NCBI GenBank assembly: GCA_900468625.1
Contig: UBUL01000057.1
Location: 1 to 62,885, forward strand
Source: Hyphomicrobiales bacterium
Lineage (GTDB): Bacteria > Pseudomonadota > Alphaproteobacteria > Rhizobiales > Rhizobiaceae
Length of the DNA stretch: 62,885 bases
Reading direction: 5' to 3'
The translations under genes were made by a program, and so were the position numbers. A model generated the notes under the pieces. It saw only the letters and a program-made list of their open reading frames with translations. It ran no database searches and was not told the origin of the DNA. How positions within the stretch are numbered: position 1 is the first letter of the stretch; the number at the start of each line of letters is the position of its first letter. This document shows, one piece after another, positions 24,598-32,742 of this stretch.

Positions 24598-24977
24598 TTG
24601 CAGTTGATACATCGGCTCTCATGGCAATTGTGCTCGACGAGCCGCAGGGCGAAGCTTGTATGACGGCAATCGAAGAGGCGGATCGACTGCTGATTTCCGC
24701 CGGCACCGTCGCTGAGGCCCTCATCGTGGCCTCACGACGCAATGTCGGTGAAGAAGTCAACCTACTCATTTCAGGCCTCGGCTGCGAGATCGTGTCCGTA
24801 ACAGCTGCCGCCGCCCGTCGAGTGGCTCATGCCTACGGCCGATGGGGCAAGGGTGTTCATCCGGCTGGACTGAACTATGGCGATTGCTTCGCATATGAAG
24901 TCGCCAAAGAGCACGATTGTCCTCTGCTTTATGTGGGCGAAGATTTCACGCAGACTGGCGTTCGACCGGCTCGTTAG
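24594..24977 (+). CDS. vapC: PIN-domain toxin, VapC type
   Basis: Ribonuclease toxin of 127 residues. The PIN acidic residues are in place: Asp5 in VDTSALMAI, Glu41 in AGTVAEALIV, Asp97 in NYGDCFAYEVA, and Asp117 in YVGEDF. It probably cleaves RNA when released from the antitoxin. The ATG overlaps the antitoxin stop by four bases. It stands between the EF-G-like gene and the paa island, marking an accessory boundary. Confidence 0.9.
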   Translation: MIAVDTSALMAIVLDEPQGEACMTAIEEADRLLISAGTVAEALIVASRRNVGEEVNLLISGLGCEIVSVTAAAARRVAHAYGRWGKGVHPAGLNYGDCFAYEVAKEHDCPLLYVGEDFTQTGVRPAR

Positions 24978-25207
24978 CACCTCTTCTCAATGGAAACGAG
25001 CGAACTGACTGGCAGTTAAAGAGCCGTGGAGCGTCCGATTCACGTTTATGCTCTTGATAGGAGTCGAACCGACCACGCGGTCGCTATAAGAGCTATTCGT
25101 TTGAAATTCTTCAGTAGCGAAACTGCCCATACGGAGTTCTTTTGATCCCTTCAGCGACACCAGTCCCTGCTCGTGTTGAAATTGCGATGTATCTGTCGGT
25201 AGCGAGG
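24978..25207. other. Gap between vapC and the paa island
   Basis: No gene supported. Around 25050-25095 the - strand has a T-arm-like GGTTCGACTCC stretch, but a full tRNA cannot be folded (see rejected items). Confidence 0.4.
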
Positions 25208-25309
25208 CTAAGGTATGCTGGCGACAACATCGGGAAGATGCGGAGAGACGGGCGGATTGTCGATGGTGACAATGCCGATCTCACCTTCATGCGTAATGGT
25301 AAGGGTCAT
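25208..25309 (-). pseudogene. 5' remnant of an enoyl-CoA hydratase gene
   Basis: A strong ribosome-binding site (GGGAGGAAG) precedes an ATG whose product begins MTLTITHEGEIGIVTIDNPP. This is the first strand of crotonase-family enzymes and of fused hydratase / 3-hydroxyacyl-CoA dehydrogenases. After residue 21 the similarity is lost and a stop comes at codon 34. It diverges from paaG across the PaaR-box region. It is probably the start of a deleted lower-pathway gene (PaaF or a fused PaaF/PaaH type). Confidence 0.65.
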
Positions 25310-25339
25310 GATCTTCCTCCCAGGTGCTACTTTTATAAT

Positions 25340-25360
25340 TGACTGACCGGTCGGTTTATG
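25340..25360. promoter_or_regulatory. Candidate PaaR operator 1
   Basis: Palindromic ACTGACCGGTCGGTTTAT upstream of paaG. It shares GACCGRTCGGTTWAT with 36661-36675 in front of the paaABCDE unit. A TetR-family PaaR is encoded in the same cluster. The match between the two sites is seen directly; the regulator assignment is inference. Confidence 0.6.
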
Positions 25361-25404
25361 CAAGGATTTTATCGTTGCTGCAGGAAGGGCGACGGGGAGG
25401 AAAC

Positions 25405-26193
25405 ATGTCCGATTCCGATACGGTTCTGTCGGCGCTCGCCGATGGCGTTTTGGGCCTGACGCTCAATCGACCCGAAAAACTCAACGCTTTCAACGAGGAC
25501 ATGCATCTTGCGCTGCGCGCCGGTTTTGAGCGCGCGCACAAGGATGCGGATGTTCGCGCTGTCCTTTTGACCGGCGCGGGGCGCGGCTTTTGCGCTGGTC
25601 AAGACCTTGGCGACCGCGATCCGCGCAAGGGCGCGCCTGACCTCGGCCATACGATCGAAACCTTCTACAATCCGTTGCTGCGGCTCATTCGCAGCCTGGA
25701 AAAGCCGGTCATTTGTGCGGTCAACGGCGTGGCGGCCGGCGCCGGCGCCAATATCGTCTTTGCCTGTGACATTACGCTTGCCGCCCGTTCGGCCCGCTTC
25801 ATCCAGGCCTTCGCGAAAATCGGCCTCGTGCCGGATTCCGGCGGCACCTGGAACCTGCCGAGGCTTATCGGCGAGGTCCGCGCCAAGGCGCTGGCACTGA
25901 CAGCCGAGTCTCTGGATGCGGAAACGGCAGCCGGCTGGGGGCTGATCTGGCGGGCGGTGGACGATGACAAGCTGATGGATGAGGCAAAGACGCTTGCCGT
26001 CCGGCTCGCCGCCGGTCCGACCAAGGGGCTCGGCCTGACGAAGCGCGCCATTCAGGCGGCGGCGACCAACTCGCTCGACGAGCAGCTCGATCTTGAGCGC
26101 GACCTGCAGCGCGAAGCCGGCCGCAGCGCCGACTATGCCGAAGGCGTCGCCGCCTTTCTCGAAAAGCGCAGGCCGGAGTTCAAGGGGCAATGA
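25405..26193 (+). CDS. paaG: PaaG, ring-1,2-epoxyphenylacetyl-CoA isomerase
   Basis: Crotonase-fold enzyme of 262 residues that turns ring-1,2-epoxyphenylacetyl-CoA into the oxepin-CoA in phenylacetate catabolism. Landmarks are LTLNRPEKLNAFNEDMH, LLTGAGRGFCAGQDLGDRD, the oxyanion-hole helix CAVNGVAAGAGANIVFACD, and FAKIGLVPDSGGTWNLPRLIG. The last carries the aspartate expected of PaaG rather than the glutamate of hydratases. GGGGAGG lies before the ATG at 25405. It is the first gene of paaG-paaI-paaK(-paaR), overlapping paaI by four bases. Confidence 0.9.
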   Translation: MSDSDTVLSALADGVLGLTLNRPEKLNAFNEDMHLALRAGFERAHKDADVRAVLLTGAGRGFCAGQDLGDRDPRKGAPDLGHTIETFYNPLLRLIRSLEKPVICAVNGVAAGAGANIVFACDITLAARSARFIQAFAKIGLVPDSGGTWNLPRLIGEVRAKALALTAESLDAETAAGWGLIWRAVDDDKLMDEAKTLAVRLAAGPTKGLGLTKRAIQAAATNSLDEQLDLERDLQREAGRSADYAEGVAAFLEKRRPEFKGQ

Positions 26194-26633
26194 GCGTGAT
26201 CGAAAGCCTCTCCCCTCAGGCGCTCGCGGAAGCCTGCGCCAGATCCATGTGGGACGAAGACAATGCGACCCGCTACCTTGGCATGAAGCTTCTTGCCGTG
26301 GCACCGGGCGAGGCAACCCTTTCGATGGCGGTAACCGAGGCAATGACGAACGGTCATGGCACCTGTCACGGCGGCTATATCTTCGCGCTCGCCGACTCAG
26401 CCTTCGCATTCGCCTGCAATAGCTACAACCAGCGCACAGTCGCCCAGCATTGTTCGGTGACCTACATCGCGCCGGCTTTCAGGGGCGACCGGCTGACTGC
26501 AACGGCACGGGAGGTGTCGCGCCGAGGACGAGGCGGCATCTACGACATCGCAGTTACCAATCAGGAGGGCGAGCAGATCGCGGAGTTCCGCGGCCACTCG
26601 CGCACAGTCAAGGGCGCGCTTTTGCCGGAATAG
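26190..26633 (+). CDS. paaI: PaaI hot-dog thioesterase
   Basis: Hot-dog-fold acyl-CoA thioesterase of 147 residues that rescues CoA from dead-end hydroxyphenylacetyl-CoA esters. The catalytic region reads NGHGTCHGGYIFALADSAFAFA, with the Asp of ALAD as the family nucleophile-activating residue. QHCSVTYIAPAFRGDRL and GGIYDIAVTNQEGEQIAEFRG follow. Its ATG overlaps the paaG stop, so the two are translationally coupled. Confidence 0.92.
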   Translation: MSVIESLSPQALAEACARSMWDEDNATRYLGMKLLAVAPGEATLSMAVTEAMTNGHGTCHGGYIFALADSAFAFACNSYNQRTVAQHCSVTYIAPAFRGDRLTATAREVSRRGRGGIYDIAVTNQEGEQIAEFRGHSRTVKGALLPE

Positions 26634-26673
26634 GCTTCATACCCGTAGCGTCTGGCATTTGGAGGAGACATTC

Positions 26674-27984
26674 ATGGAAGATCTTTCCCCGCAGGCCGGC
26701 GAGCTTGAGGCGATCGAGACCGCCTCGCGCGACGAGATTTCCGCATTGCAGCTCGAACGCATGAAATGGTCGCTCACCCATGCCTACGAGAATTCGCCCT
26801 TTTACCGGCAACGCTTCAATGAAGTAGGTGTACACCCTTCCAACCTACAGACCTTGGCAGATCTCGCCAAATTCCCCTTCACCACGAAAAAAGATCTTCG
26901 CGATACCTATCCTTTCGGCATGTTCGCCGTACCGCGCGAGAAGCTCGCTCGCATCCACGCCTCCTCCGGCACGACCGGTAAGCCCACCGTCGTCGGTTAC
27001 ACCAAAAACGATATCGACACCTGGGCGACCGTTGTCGCCCGCTCGATCCGCGCCTCGGGCGGCCGCGCTGGCGACCTCGTCCATATCGCCTATGGTTACG
27101 GCCTCTTCACCGGCGGCCTCGGCGCGCATTACGGCGCGGAAAAGCTCGGCTGCACGGTGGTCCCCGTCTCCGGCGGCATGACCGAGCGGCAGGTCATGCT
27201 GATGCGGGATTTCAAGCCGCGTATCATCATGGTCACGCCCTCCTACATGCTGTCGATTCTCGACGAATTCCGCCGCCAGTGCCTCGACCCGCGCGAAAGC
27301 TCGCTCGCCGTCGGTATCTTTGGCGCCGAACCATGGACCAATGCCATGCGTGACGAAATCGAGCACGCCTTCGACATGCATGCCGTCGACATTTACGGGC
27401 TGTCGGAAGTCATGGGGCCAGGCGTCGCCAACGAATGCGTCGAGAGCAAGGACGGGCTGCATATCTGGGAGGACCATTTCTATCCGGAGGTCATCGACCC
27501 GGTCACCGGCGACGTTTTGCCCGATGGCGAGATCGGCGAGCTCGTGTTTACGACGCTCACCAAGGAAGGTCTGCCGATCATCCGCTACCGCACGCGCGAC
27601 CTGACACGGCTGCTGCCCGGCACCGCACGCTCGATGCGCCGCATGGAGAAGGTCACGGGCCGCTGCGACGACATGATGATCCTGCGCGGTGTCAATGTGT
27701 TCCCGACACAGATCGAGGAACAGATCTTGAAATGCCGCGGGCTTGCGCCGCATTTCCAGATCGAACTGACGCGCTCCGGCCGATTGGACAACATGACCGT
27801 TCATGTGGAGTGCACGCTGGCGGCGGCGGACGAAACTGCGCGAAGCGTTTCTGCAAAGGAACTTACCCATCACATCAAGAGCGTGGTCGGCGTCTCGACG
27901 AAGATCACTGTGCATCCGCCGGGCGGCGTTGCACGCTCCGAAGGCAAAGCGAAGCGCGTCGTCGATAATCGCCCGAAGGAATGA
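26674..27984 (+). CDS. paaK: Phenylacetate-CoA ligase
   Basis: ANL-superfamily ligase of 436 residues that activates phenylacetate to phenylacetyl-CoA with ATP, the entry step of the pathway. The P-loop HASSGTTGKPTVVGYT is intact. IFGAEPWTNAMRDEIE and the DIYGLSEVMGPGVA block follow, then RYRTRDLTRLLPG, and the C-terminal lid DDMMILRGVNVFPTQIEEQIL. GGAGGAG lies 6 bases before the ATG at 26674, so a TTG 15 bases earlier is unlikely. Third gene of the + strand unit. Confidence 0.95.
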   Translation: MEDLSPQAGELEAIETASRDEISALQLERMKWSLTHAYENSPFYRQRFNEVGVHPSNLQTLADLAKFPFTTKKDLRDTYPFGMFAVPREKLARIHASSGTTGKPTVVGYTKNDIDTWATVVARSIRASGGRAGDLVHIAYGYGLFTGGLGAHYGAEKLGCTVVPVSGGMTERQVMLMRDFKPRIIMVTPSYMLSILDEFRRQCLDPRESSLAVGIFGAEPWTNAMRDEIEHAFDMHAVDIYGLSEVMGPGVANECVESKDGLHIWEDHFYPEVIDPVTGDVLPDGEIGELVFTTLTKEGLPIIRYRTRDLTRLLPGTARSMRRMEKVTGRCDDMMILRGVNVFPTQIEEQILKCRGLAPHFQIELTRSGRLDNMTVHVECTLAAADETARSVSAKELTHHIKSVVGVSTKITVHPPGGVARSEGKAKRVVDNRPKE

Positions 27985-28086
27985 TTGGGCATCCCGCGGG
28001 ATAGCGCGGCAAGGATTTGACTGTATATAGGAAACCGGCCGCACCAGGCAGCCACGACCGACGGGGAATGAGCAGAGCAGGACCAC

Positions 28087-28683
28087 ATGGCACGCACGCG
28101 CGCAGTTGATTTCGAGGAAAAACAGCGTGGCATCTTAGCAAGTGCCGCAGCGGTCTTTGCCGAGGTGGGCATGGAAAAAGCCTCCATGTCGATGATCGCC
28201 TCGCGCGGCAATGTCTCGAAGGCCCTGCTCTATCACTACTATCCGGGCAAGGATGCGCTGATCTTCGACATCGTGCAAACGCATCTGACGGAACTCGAAA
28301 GCGCAATCGAGGCGGCAGACCGCACCGACGTAACGCCGCAGGAGCGGCTGCGCCTGCTCGTGAAATCCGTGTTGAAGAATTACGAAGGCGCGGACAACGA
28401 ACACAAGGTACAGCTGAACGGCACACATACCCTCTCGCCGGAGCAGCTTTCGGAACTGAGAGCGATCGAGCGGCGCATCGTCAGGCGTTTCTCCAGCGTC
28501 ATCGAGGATCTCAATCCGAACCTCAACAAGAACAGGCCGTTATTGATGCCGGTCACCATGTCGCTCTTCGGCATGATGAACTGGGTCTATATGTGGTTCA
28601 GGCCCAACGGGCCGATCACGCGCGACGAATATGCCGACATTGCCACCACCCTCATCCTCGAAGGGGTCAAAGCCGTACGTTGA
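28087..28683 (+). CDS. paaR: TetR-family regulator PaaR
   Basis: TetR-type repressor of 198 residues. The N-terminal helix-turn-helix has ILASAAAVFAEVGMEKASMSMIA and GNVSKALLYHYYPGKDALI. The C-terminal ligand domain ends with SLFGMMNWVYMWFRPNGPITRDEYADI, a pattern shared with PaaR-like phenylacetyl-CoA-responsive regulators of alpha- and betaproteobacteria. Position after paaK supports this. It would bind the two matching palindromes at 25340 and 36660. It starts about 100 bases after paaK and may have its own promoter. Confidence 0.85.
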   Translation: MARTRAVDFEEKQRGILASAAAVFAEVGMEKASMSMIASRGNVSKALLYHYYPGKDALIFDIVQTHLTELESAIEAADRTDVTPQERLRLLVKSVLKNYEGADNEHKVQLNGTHTLSPEQLSELRAIERRIVRRFSSVIEDLNPNLNKNRPLLMPVTMSLFGMMNWVYMWFRPNGPITRDEYADIATTLILEGVKAVR

Positions 28684-28692
28684 TGTCGCGCA

Positions 28693-29307
28693 TCAGCCGC
28701 CCAGCTTCATCCGTTCGAGGATAAGCGGATCATATTCCGGCGCCCGAATGCGGCGGCGATCCGGCTCGGGCGCGGTCAGCGGCTCGACCGCCGCCAGCTT
28801 TTCCTTCGCCTCCAGCGCCAGGCGCTGATAGATGGCGGTACCCTGGCGCTTCCAGGCGATCTCCTCCGGCGTCAGGTCGCGCACGACACGCGCCGGCGAT
28901 CCCAGAGCAAGGCTGTTTGCGGGGATTTCGGCGCCGGCCTTGACGAAGGCCAAGGCGGCAACGATGGCGTTTTCGCCGATGACGGCTTCGTCCATGATGA
29001 CGGCGTTCATGCCGACCATCGCATCGGCGCCGATCCTGCAGCCGTGCAGCACCGCGCCATGGCCGATATGCCCCGCCTCGCCAATCGTCACTTCCAGATT
29101 CGGAAAACTATGCACGACGCAAGTCTCCTGCACATTCGAGCCGCGCTCGAGCACGATGCGTCCGAAATCACCCCGCAGCACGGCACCCGGCCCGACATAG
29201 CAGGCCGGGCCGATAGTGACATCGCCGATGACGGTCGCCGCCGGATGCACGAAGGCTGCGGGATCGATGATCGGGATTACGCCGTCATAGGAATAGATCT
29301 GCGCCAT
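28693..29307 (-). CDS. paaY: PaaY hexapeptide-repeat protein
   Basis: Left-handed beta-helix protein of 204 residues, related to gamma-carbonic anhydrases. Repeats run from PAAFVHPAATVIGDVTIGPAC through GAVLRGDFGRIVLERGSNVQE and AGHIGHGAVLHGCRIGADAMVGM. Metal-binding histidines are seen in VVHSFP and HIGHGAVLHG. In phenylacetate clusters PaaY acts as a thioesterase that relieves inhibition by CoA esters. It is the last gene of the - strand operon and ends just beyond the convergent paaR. Confidence 0.9.
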   Translation of the reverse strand: MAQIYSYDGVIPIIDPAAFVHPAATVIGDVTIGPACYVGPGAVLRGDFGRIVLERGSNVQETCVVHSFPNLEVTIGEAGHIGHGAVLHGCRIGADAMVGMNAVIMDEAVIGENAIVAALAFVKAGAEIPANSLALGSPARVVRDLTPEEIAWKRQGTAIYQRLALEAKEKLAAVEPLTAPEPDRRRIRAPEYDPLILERMKLGG

Positions 29308-29826
29308 CTAGTCGGCTCCTAATCCCTCGACATCACGGCCGGTCTCCGCTACCGCCTCCAGCCGCTGCGCGAATTCGCGGCGCAAGGTGCGGCGCAGCTG
29401 GGCTGCCTTGTGCCGGCGAATATCGGCAGGCGTTATCGGCACCAGCTCTGGCACCCGAACGGGCCGGCCGGCCTCATCGACCGCGACCATGGTGAAATAG
29501 CAGGAATTGGTATGGCGGCGCTGGCCGGATCGAATGTTCTCCGCCTCCACCCTTATGCCGACTTCCATCGACGTACGCCCCGTATCGTTGATCGAGGCGC
29601 GGAAGGTGACGAGTTCGCCGACATTGATCGGCTCCTTGAACAGCACCTGATCGACCGACAGCGTCACCGCATATTGTTTGGAGTAGCGCGACGCGCAGGA
29701 AAAGGCGACGCGGTCGAGCAGGTTCAGAAGTGCGCCGCCGTGTACCTTGCCGCTGAAATTCGCCATATCCGGCGTCATCAGCACGGTCATTTCCAGGCGA
29801 TGCGGGTCTTGCTCGGTCGTCGTCAT
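29308..29826 (-). CDS. Hot-dog acyl-CoA thioesterase
   Basis: Acyl-CoA thioesterase of 172 residues, YciA/ACOT-like: VLMTPDMANFSGKVHGGALLNLLDRVAF, then TLSVDQVLFKEPINVGELVTF, and MEVGIRVEAENI. It is distinct from PaaI at 26190 and broader-acting types are common in this family. Its stop abuts the paaY start codon, and it begins 4 bases after paaZ ends, so it is embedded in the paa operon. Together with PaaI and PaaY it makes a third potential CoA-rescue activity in the island. Confidence 0.85.
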   Translation of the reverse strand: MTTTEQDPHRLEMTVLMTPDMANFSGKVHGGALLNLLDRVAFSCASRYSKQYAVTLSVDQVLFKEPINVGELVTFRASINDTGRTSMEVGIRVEAENIRSGQRRHTNSCYFTMVAVDEAGRPVRVPELVPITPADIRRHKAAQLRRTLRREFAQRLEAVAETGRDVEGLGAD

Positions 29827-29830
29827 GCAC

Positions 29831-31888
29831 TCACTCTCTCGTTTTCGCCACCATCGTCAGAACGTCATATTGCGCGACGACGGCATCCATCTGGTTCGTT
29901 ACCTTGCAATCCCAGCGCACCTCGCCATGCTCGGCATTGGCACGGGGATTGATCTCCTTGCAGGTCAACTGCACCTGGAGCGTATCACCCGGATTGACCG
30001 GTGTCAGGAAGCGCAGATTGTCGACCCCATAATTTGCCAGAACCGGACCCGGGGCCGGATCGACGAAGAGGCCGGCGGCAAACGAAACGATGAGATAGCC
30101 GTGCGCCACACGGCCCTCGAAAAGCGGATTGGCCTTGGCCGCCTTCTCGTCCATATGGGCGTAGAAGGTATCTCCGGTGAAATGGGCGAAATGCTCGATA
30201 TCGTCGAGCGTGACCGGGCGCTTGGCGGTAATGAGCTGATCGCCGATCTTGAGTTCGGCGAGCGATTTTCGGAACGGGTGCTCGCTGTCTGTCCGGGCAT
30301 CCGCACCGGCCATCCAGCGACCGGTGACAGCCGAAAGCAGACGCGGCGTGCCCTGTACGGCTGTGCGCTGCATATAGTGCTTGACGCCGCGGATACCGCC
30401 CAGCTCCTCACTACCGCCGGCGCGACCGGGACCGCCGTGAACGAGGCCCGGAAGAGGCGAGCCATGGCCGGTGGAGCTTTTGGCACTGGCGCGGTTGCCG
30501 ATCATCACACGGCCGTGGAATGGTGCCAGACCGAGAACCACGTCCTCGGCAAAATGAGGATCATTGGTGAAAACGGAGGCAACCAGGCTCCCCTTGCCGC
30601 GGCGCGCCAGATCGACCGCCTCTTCCGCCGTATCATAGGGCATGACGGTGCTGACCGGGCCGAAGGCCTCGACATCGTGAACGGCGCGCGCCGAACCCGG
30701 CTTGTCGCAATAAAGCAGAACCGGATTGAGGAAGGCGCCGGCGCGTGCATCGCCGGACATGACACTCGGATGATCGGGATCACCGCCGACGATTTCGGCC
30801 TCGCTGGCGAGATCACGAATGCGCGCCCTCACTTCTTCGCGCTGGCCGAGGCTCGCAAGCGGCCCCATGCGAACCGTCTCATCGGACGGATTTCCGATCG
30901 CCGTCTTACCGAGGCGATCGTTCAAGGCTTCAATCAGTGCCTCGCTATAGGTCCGGGGCGCGATCACACGGCGGATGGCCGTGCATTTCTGACCGGCCTT
31001 CACGGTCATCTCGCGGACGACCTCCTTGACGAAGAGGTCGAATTCCTCCGTGCCCGGGGCGGCATCGAGACCGAGCACGGCCGCATTGAGGCTGTCGGCC
31101 TCCATGGTAAAGCGCACGGAATTCTCGACGATCTCCTTGTGGGTCTTCAGGCGCTGGCCGGTGGCAGCGGAGCCGGTAAAGGTCACCACATCCTGGCCGT
31201 CGACATGGTCAAGAAGATCGCCGACCGAACCGCAGATAAGCTGCAGCGCACCTTCCGGCAACAGACCGGTTTCGATGATGCGGCGGACCATAAGTTCGGT
31301 GAGGTAGGCCGTCTGGCTCGCCGGCTTGACGATCGCCGGGACGCCGGCAAGCAGGGTCGGCGCGACTTTTTCCAGCATGCCCCAGCAAGGAAAGTTGAAA
31401 GCGTTGATGTGAACGGCGACGCCCCGAAGCGGGCTTAAAATGTGCTGAGCCGAAAAACTCTGATCTTTGGAAAGCTGCTCCACATCGCCATCGAGCAGCA
31501 CATGCGTATTCGGCAGCTCGCGCCGGCCCTTGGAGGCGTAGGACAGCAGGGTGCCGATACCGCCTTCGATATCAACCCAGCTGTCGGCGCGCGTGGCGCC
31601 TGTTGCCGTCGAAAGCGCGTAGAATTCTTCCCTCCTGTCGAGCAGCGCCTGGCCAAGCGCCTTCAGCATCGCGGCGCGCTCGTGGAAGGACATGCGCCTG
31701 AGCGCCGGCCCGCCCTTGTCGCGGCCATGTGCCAATGTCTGCTTGAAATCGATGCCGGAGGAATCGATTGACGCGACAGGCTCGCCTGTGGACGCATCGA
31801 GCAGCGGCACGCCTTGCTTGGCGCCGGCGACCCATATACCTCCGACGTAGCTTTCAAGCCGGCGCGGCTGGCTTGCCATGATGTTCAT
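29831..31888 (-). CDS. paaZ: PaaZ, oxepin-CoA hydrolase / 3-oxo-5,6-dehydrosuberyl-CoA semialdehyde dehydrogenase
   Basis: Fusion protein of 685 residues. The N-terminal aldehyde dehydrogenase (about 1-520) has VAVHINAFNFPCWGMLEKVAP, the catalytic cysteine in KAGQKCTAIRRV, and GHGSPLPGLVHGGPGRAGGSEELGG read in parts. The C-terminal MaoC-type hydratase (about 550-680) has DIEHFAHFTGDTFYAHMDE and VAHGYLIVSFAAGLFV. PaaZ opens the oxepin ring and oxidises the resulting aldehyde. The ATG at 31888 follows GGAAGG; a second ATG lies 9 bases later. It is central to the - strand operon. Confidence 0.95.
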   Translation of the reverse strand: MNIMASQPRRLESYVGGIWVAGAKQGVPLLDASTGEPVASIDSSGIDFKQTLAHGRDKGGPALRRMSFHERAAMLKALGQALLDRREEFYALSTATGATRADSWVDIEGGIGTLLSYASKGRRELPNTHVLLDGDVEQLSKDQSFSAQHILSPLRGVAVHINAFNFPCWGMLEKVAPTLLAGVPAIVKPASQTAYLTELMVRRIIETGLLPEGALQLICGSVGDLLDHVDGQDVVTFTGSAATGQRLKTHKEIVENSVRFTMEADSLNAAVLGLDAAPGTEEFDLFVKEVVREMTVKAGQKCTAIRRVIAPRTYSEALIEALNDRLGKTAIGNPSDETVRMGPLASLGQREEVRARIRDLASEAEIVGGDPDHPSVMSGDARAGAFLNPVLLYCDKPGSARAVHDVEAFGPVSTVMPYDTAEEAVDLARRGKGSLVASVFTNDPHFAEDVVLGLAPFHGRVMIGNRASAKSSTGHGSPLPGLVHGGPGRAGGSEELGGIRGVKHYMQRTAVQGTPRLLSAVTGRWMAGADARTDSEHPFRKSLAELKIGDQLITAKRPVTLDDIEHFAHFTGDTFYAHMDEKAAKANPLFEGRVAHGYLIVSFAAGLFVDPAPGPVLANYGVDNLRFLTPVNPGDTLQVQLTCKEINPRANAEHGEVRWDCKVTNQMDAVVAQYDVLTMVAKTRE

Positions 31889-31958
31889 CCGAATTTCCTT
31901 CCTTCATCGTTCCCAGCAGTTTCGAAGGGAAAACCGTTCCGCAGTTTTCCGGAGCTGC

Positions 31959-32714
31959 TTAATTCAGTCCAAGCGCGGACAGCTGCGCATCGGCATCGGC
32001 CTGCCATTCGGCGAGCAAAGTTTCGTTGGGCGTATGGCGCAGGCCGAAGTGCGACAATGTCTCGAAGCGGGCCGAGCCGGCATGGCCGAAGCTCGCGGCA
32101 ACGCGGGGATACCAATAGGCAACCGAGGCGCGCGCCTTCGCCCGCCCCCCATCTTCAGCGACGATGCGGGCAAGGCCGGCAGCACCGAGTTCCGCATGCC
32201 GCTTCTCGCGCGGCAGGACGGCACGAAAGACTTCGGCTAGCGGCTGATAGGATACGCGGGCGAGCTCCTTCAGCTGGACGACGCTGGCTGTGCCCATCAA
32301 AACATTCATGACGACGGCATCCGCCCAGCCTTCAAGCGGATAGTGAAAGACGGAAAGCCGCATGTCGCCGCCTTGCCTGACAGCGCCGATATCGGCATCA
32401 CGGGCGAGCCTTACCGCCCAGGGGTGGTGCACGGCGTAGCGGCCGCCATCGACGCCGAAGGTCTCCATGATCTTCAAAACCTGGCCGGCGTGATCGGTCT
32501 TTTCCAGCACGATGCGTGCCGCGGAAATGCGCTCCTGAATGCCGGGCGCATCGTTGATGATATCGGCAAAACCGGCGGAACCGGCCAGCTCGCTATCGAC
32601 GAAGCTCGCCATCAGACGCAGCAATTCGCCACGATAGCGAGCAGGCACATTGTCGGGCGAGGAGAGCATCCCGCCCTCCTCCAGATATTGCTCGATCGGC
32701 ATCGTCTCGGACAT
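31959..32714 (-). CDS. Extra PaaA/PaaC-family ferritin-like protein
   Basis: Protein of 251 residues of the phenylacetic acid catabolic (PaaA/PaaC) family, additional to the canonical PaaA and PaaC of this operon. It has RYRGELLRLMASFVDSELAG, ARIVLEKTDHAGQVLKIM, MRLSVFHYPLEGWADAVVMN and LPREKRHAELGAAGLARIV. The second iron-binding ExxH motif (EKRH) is intact. The first is altered to EKTDH, where PaaA has DEAGH, so it may be a degenerate or regulatory subunit. It lies between paaE and paaZ. In other rhizobial paa clusters I recall such a gene as conserved but unassigned. Confidence 0.8.
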   Translation of the reverse strand: MSETMPIEQYLEEGGMLSSPDNVPARYRGELLRLMASFVDSELAGSAGFADIINDAPGIQERISAARIVLEKTDHAGQVLKIMETFGVDGGRYAVHHPWAVRLARDADIGAVRQGGDMRLSVFHYPLEGWADAVVMNVLMGTASVVQLKELARVSYQPLAEVFRAVLPREKRHAELGAAGLARIVAEDGGRAKARASVAYWYPRVAASFGHAGSARFETLSHFGLRHTPNETLLAEWQADADAQLSALGLN

Positions 32715-32742
32715 GTCGTTCCTTCCTTCGATGCGGACGCGC

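Noticed and set aside
25050..25095. tRNA-like T-arm on the - strand (GGTTCGACTCC)
   Set aside because: The stem has mismatches, no CCA end follows, and no D-arm or anticodon arm can be folded upstream; it is at best a tRNA fragment.
29747..31438. 563-residue open frame antisense to paaZ
   Set aside because: Shadow of PaaZ, which has full-length family similarity.
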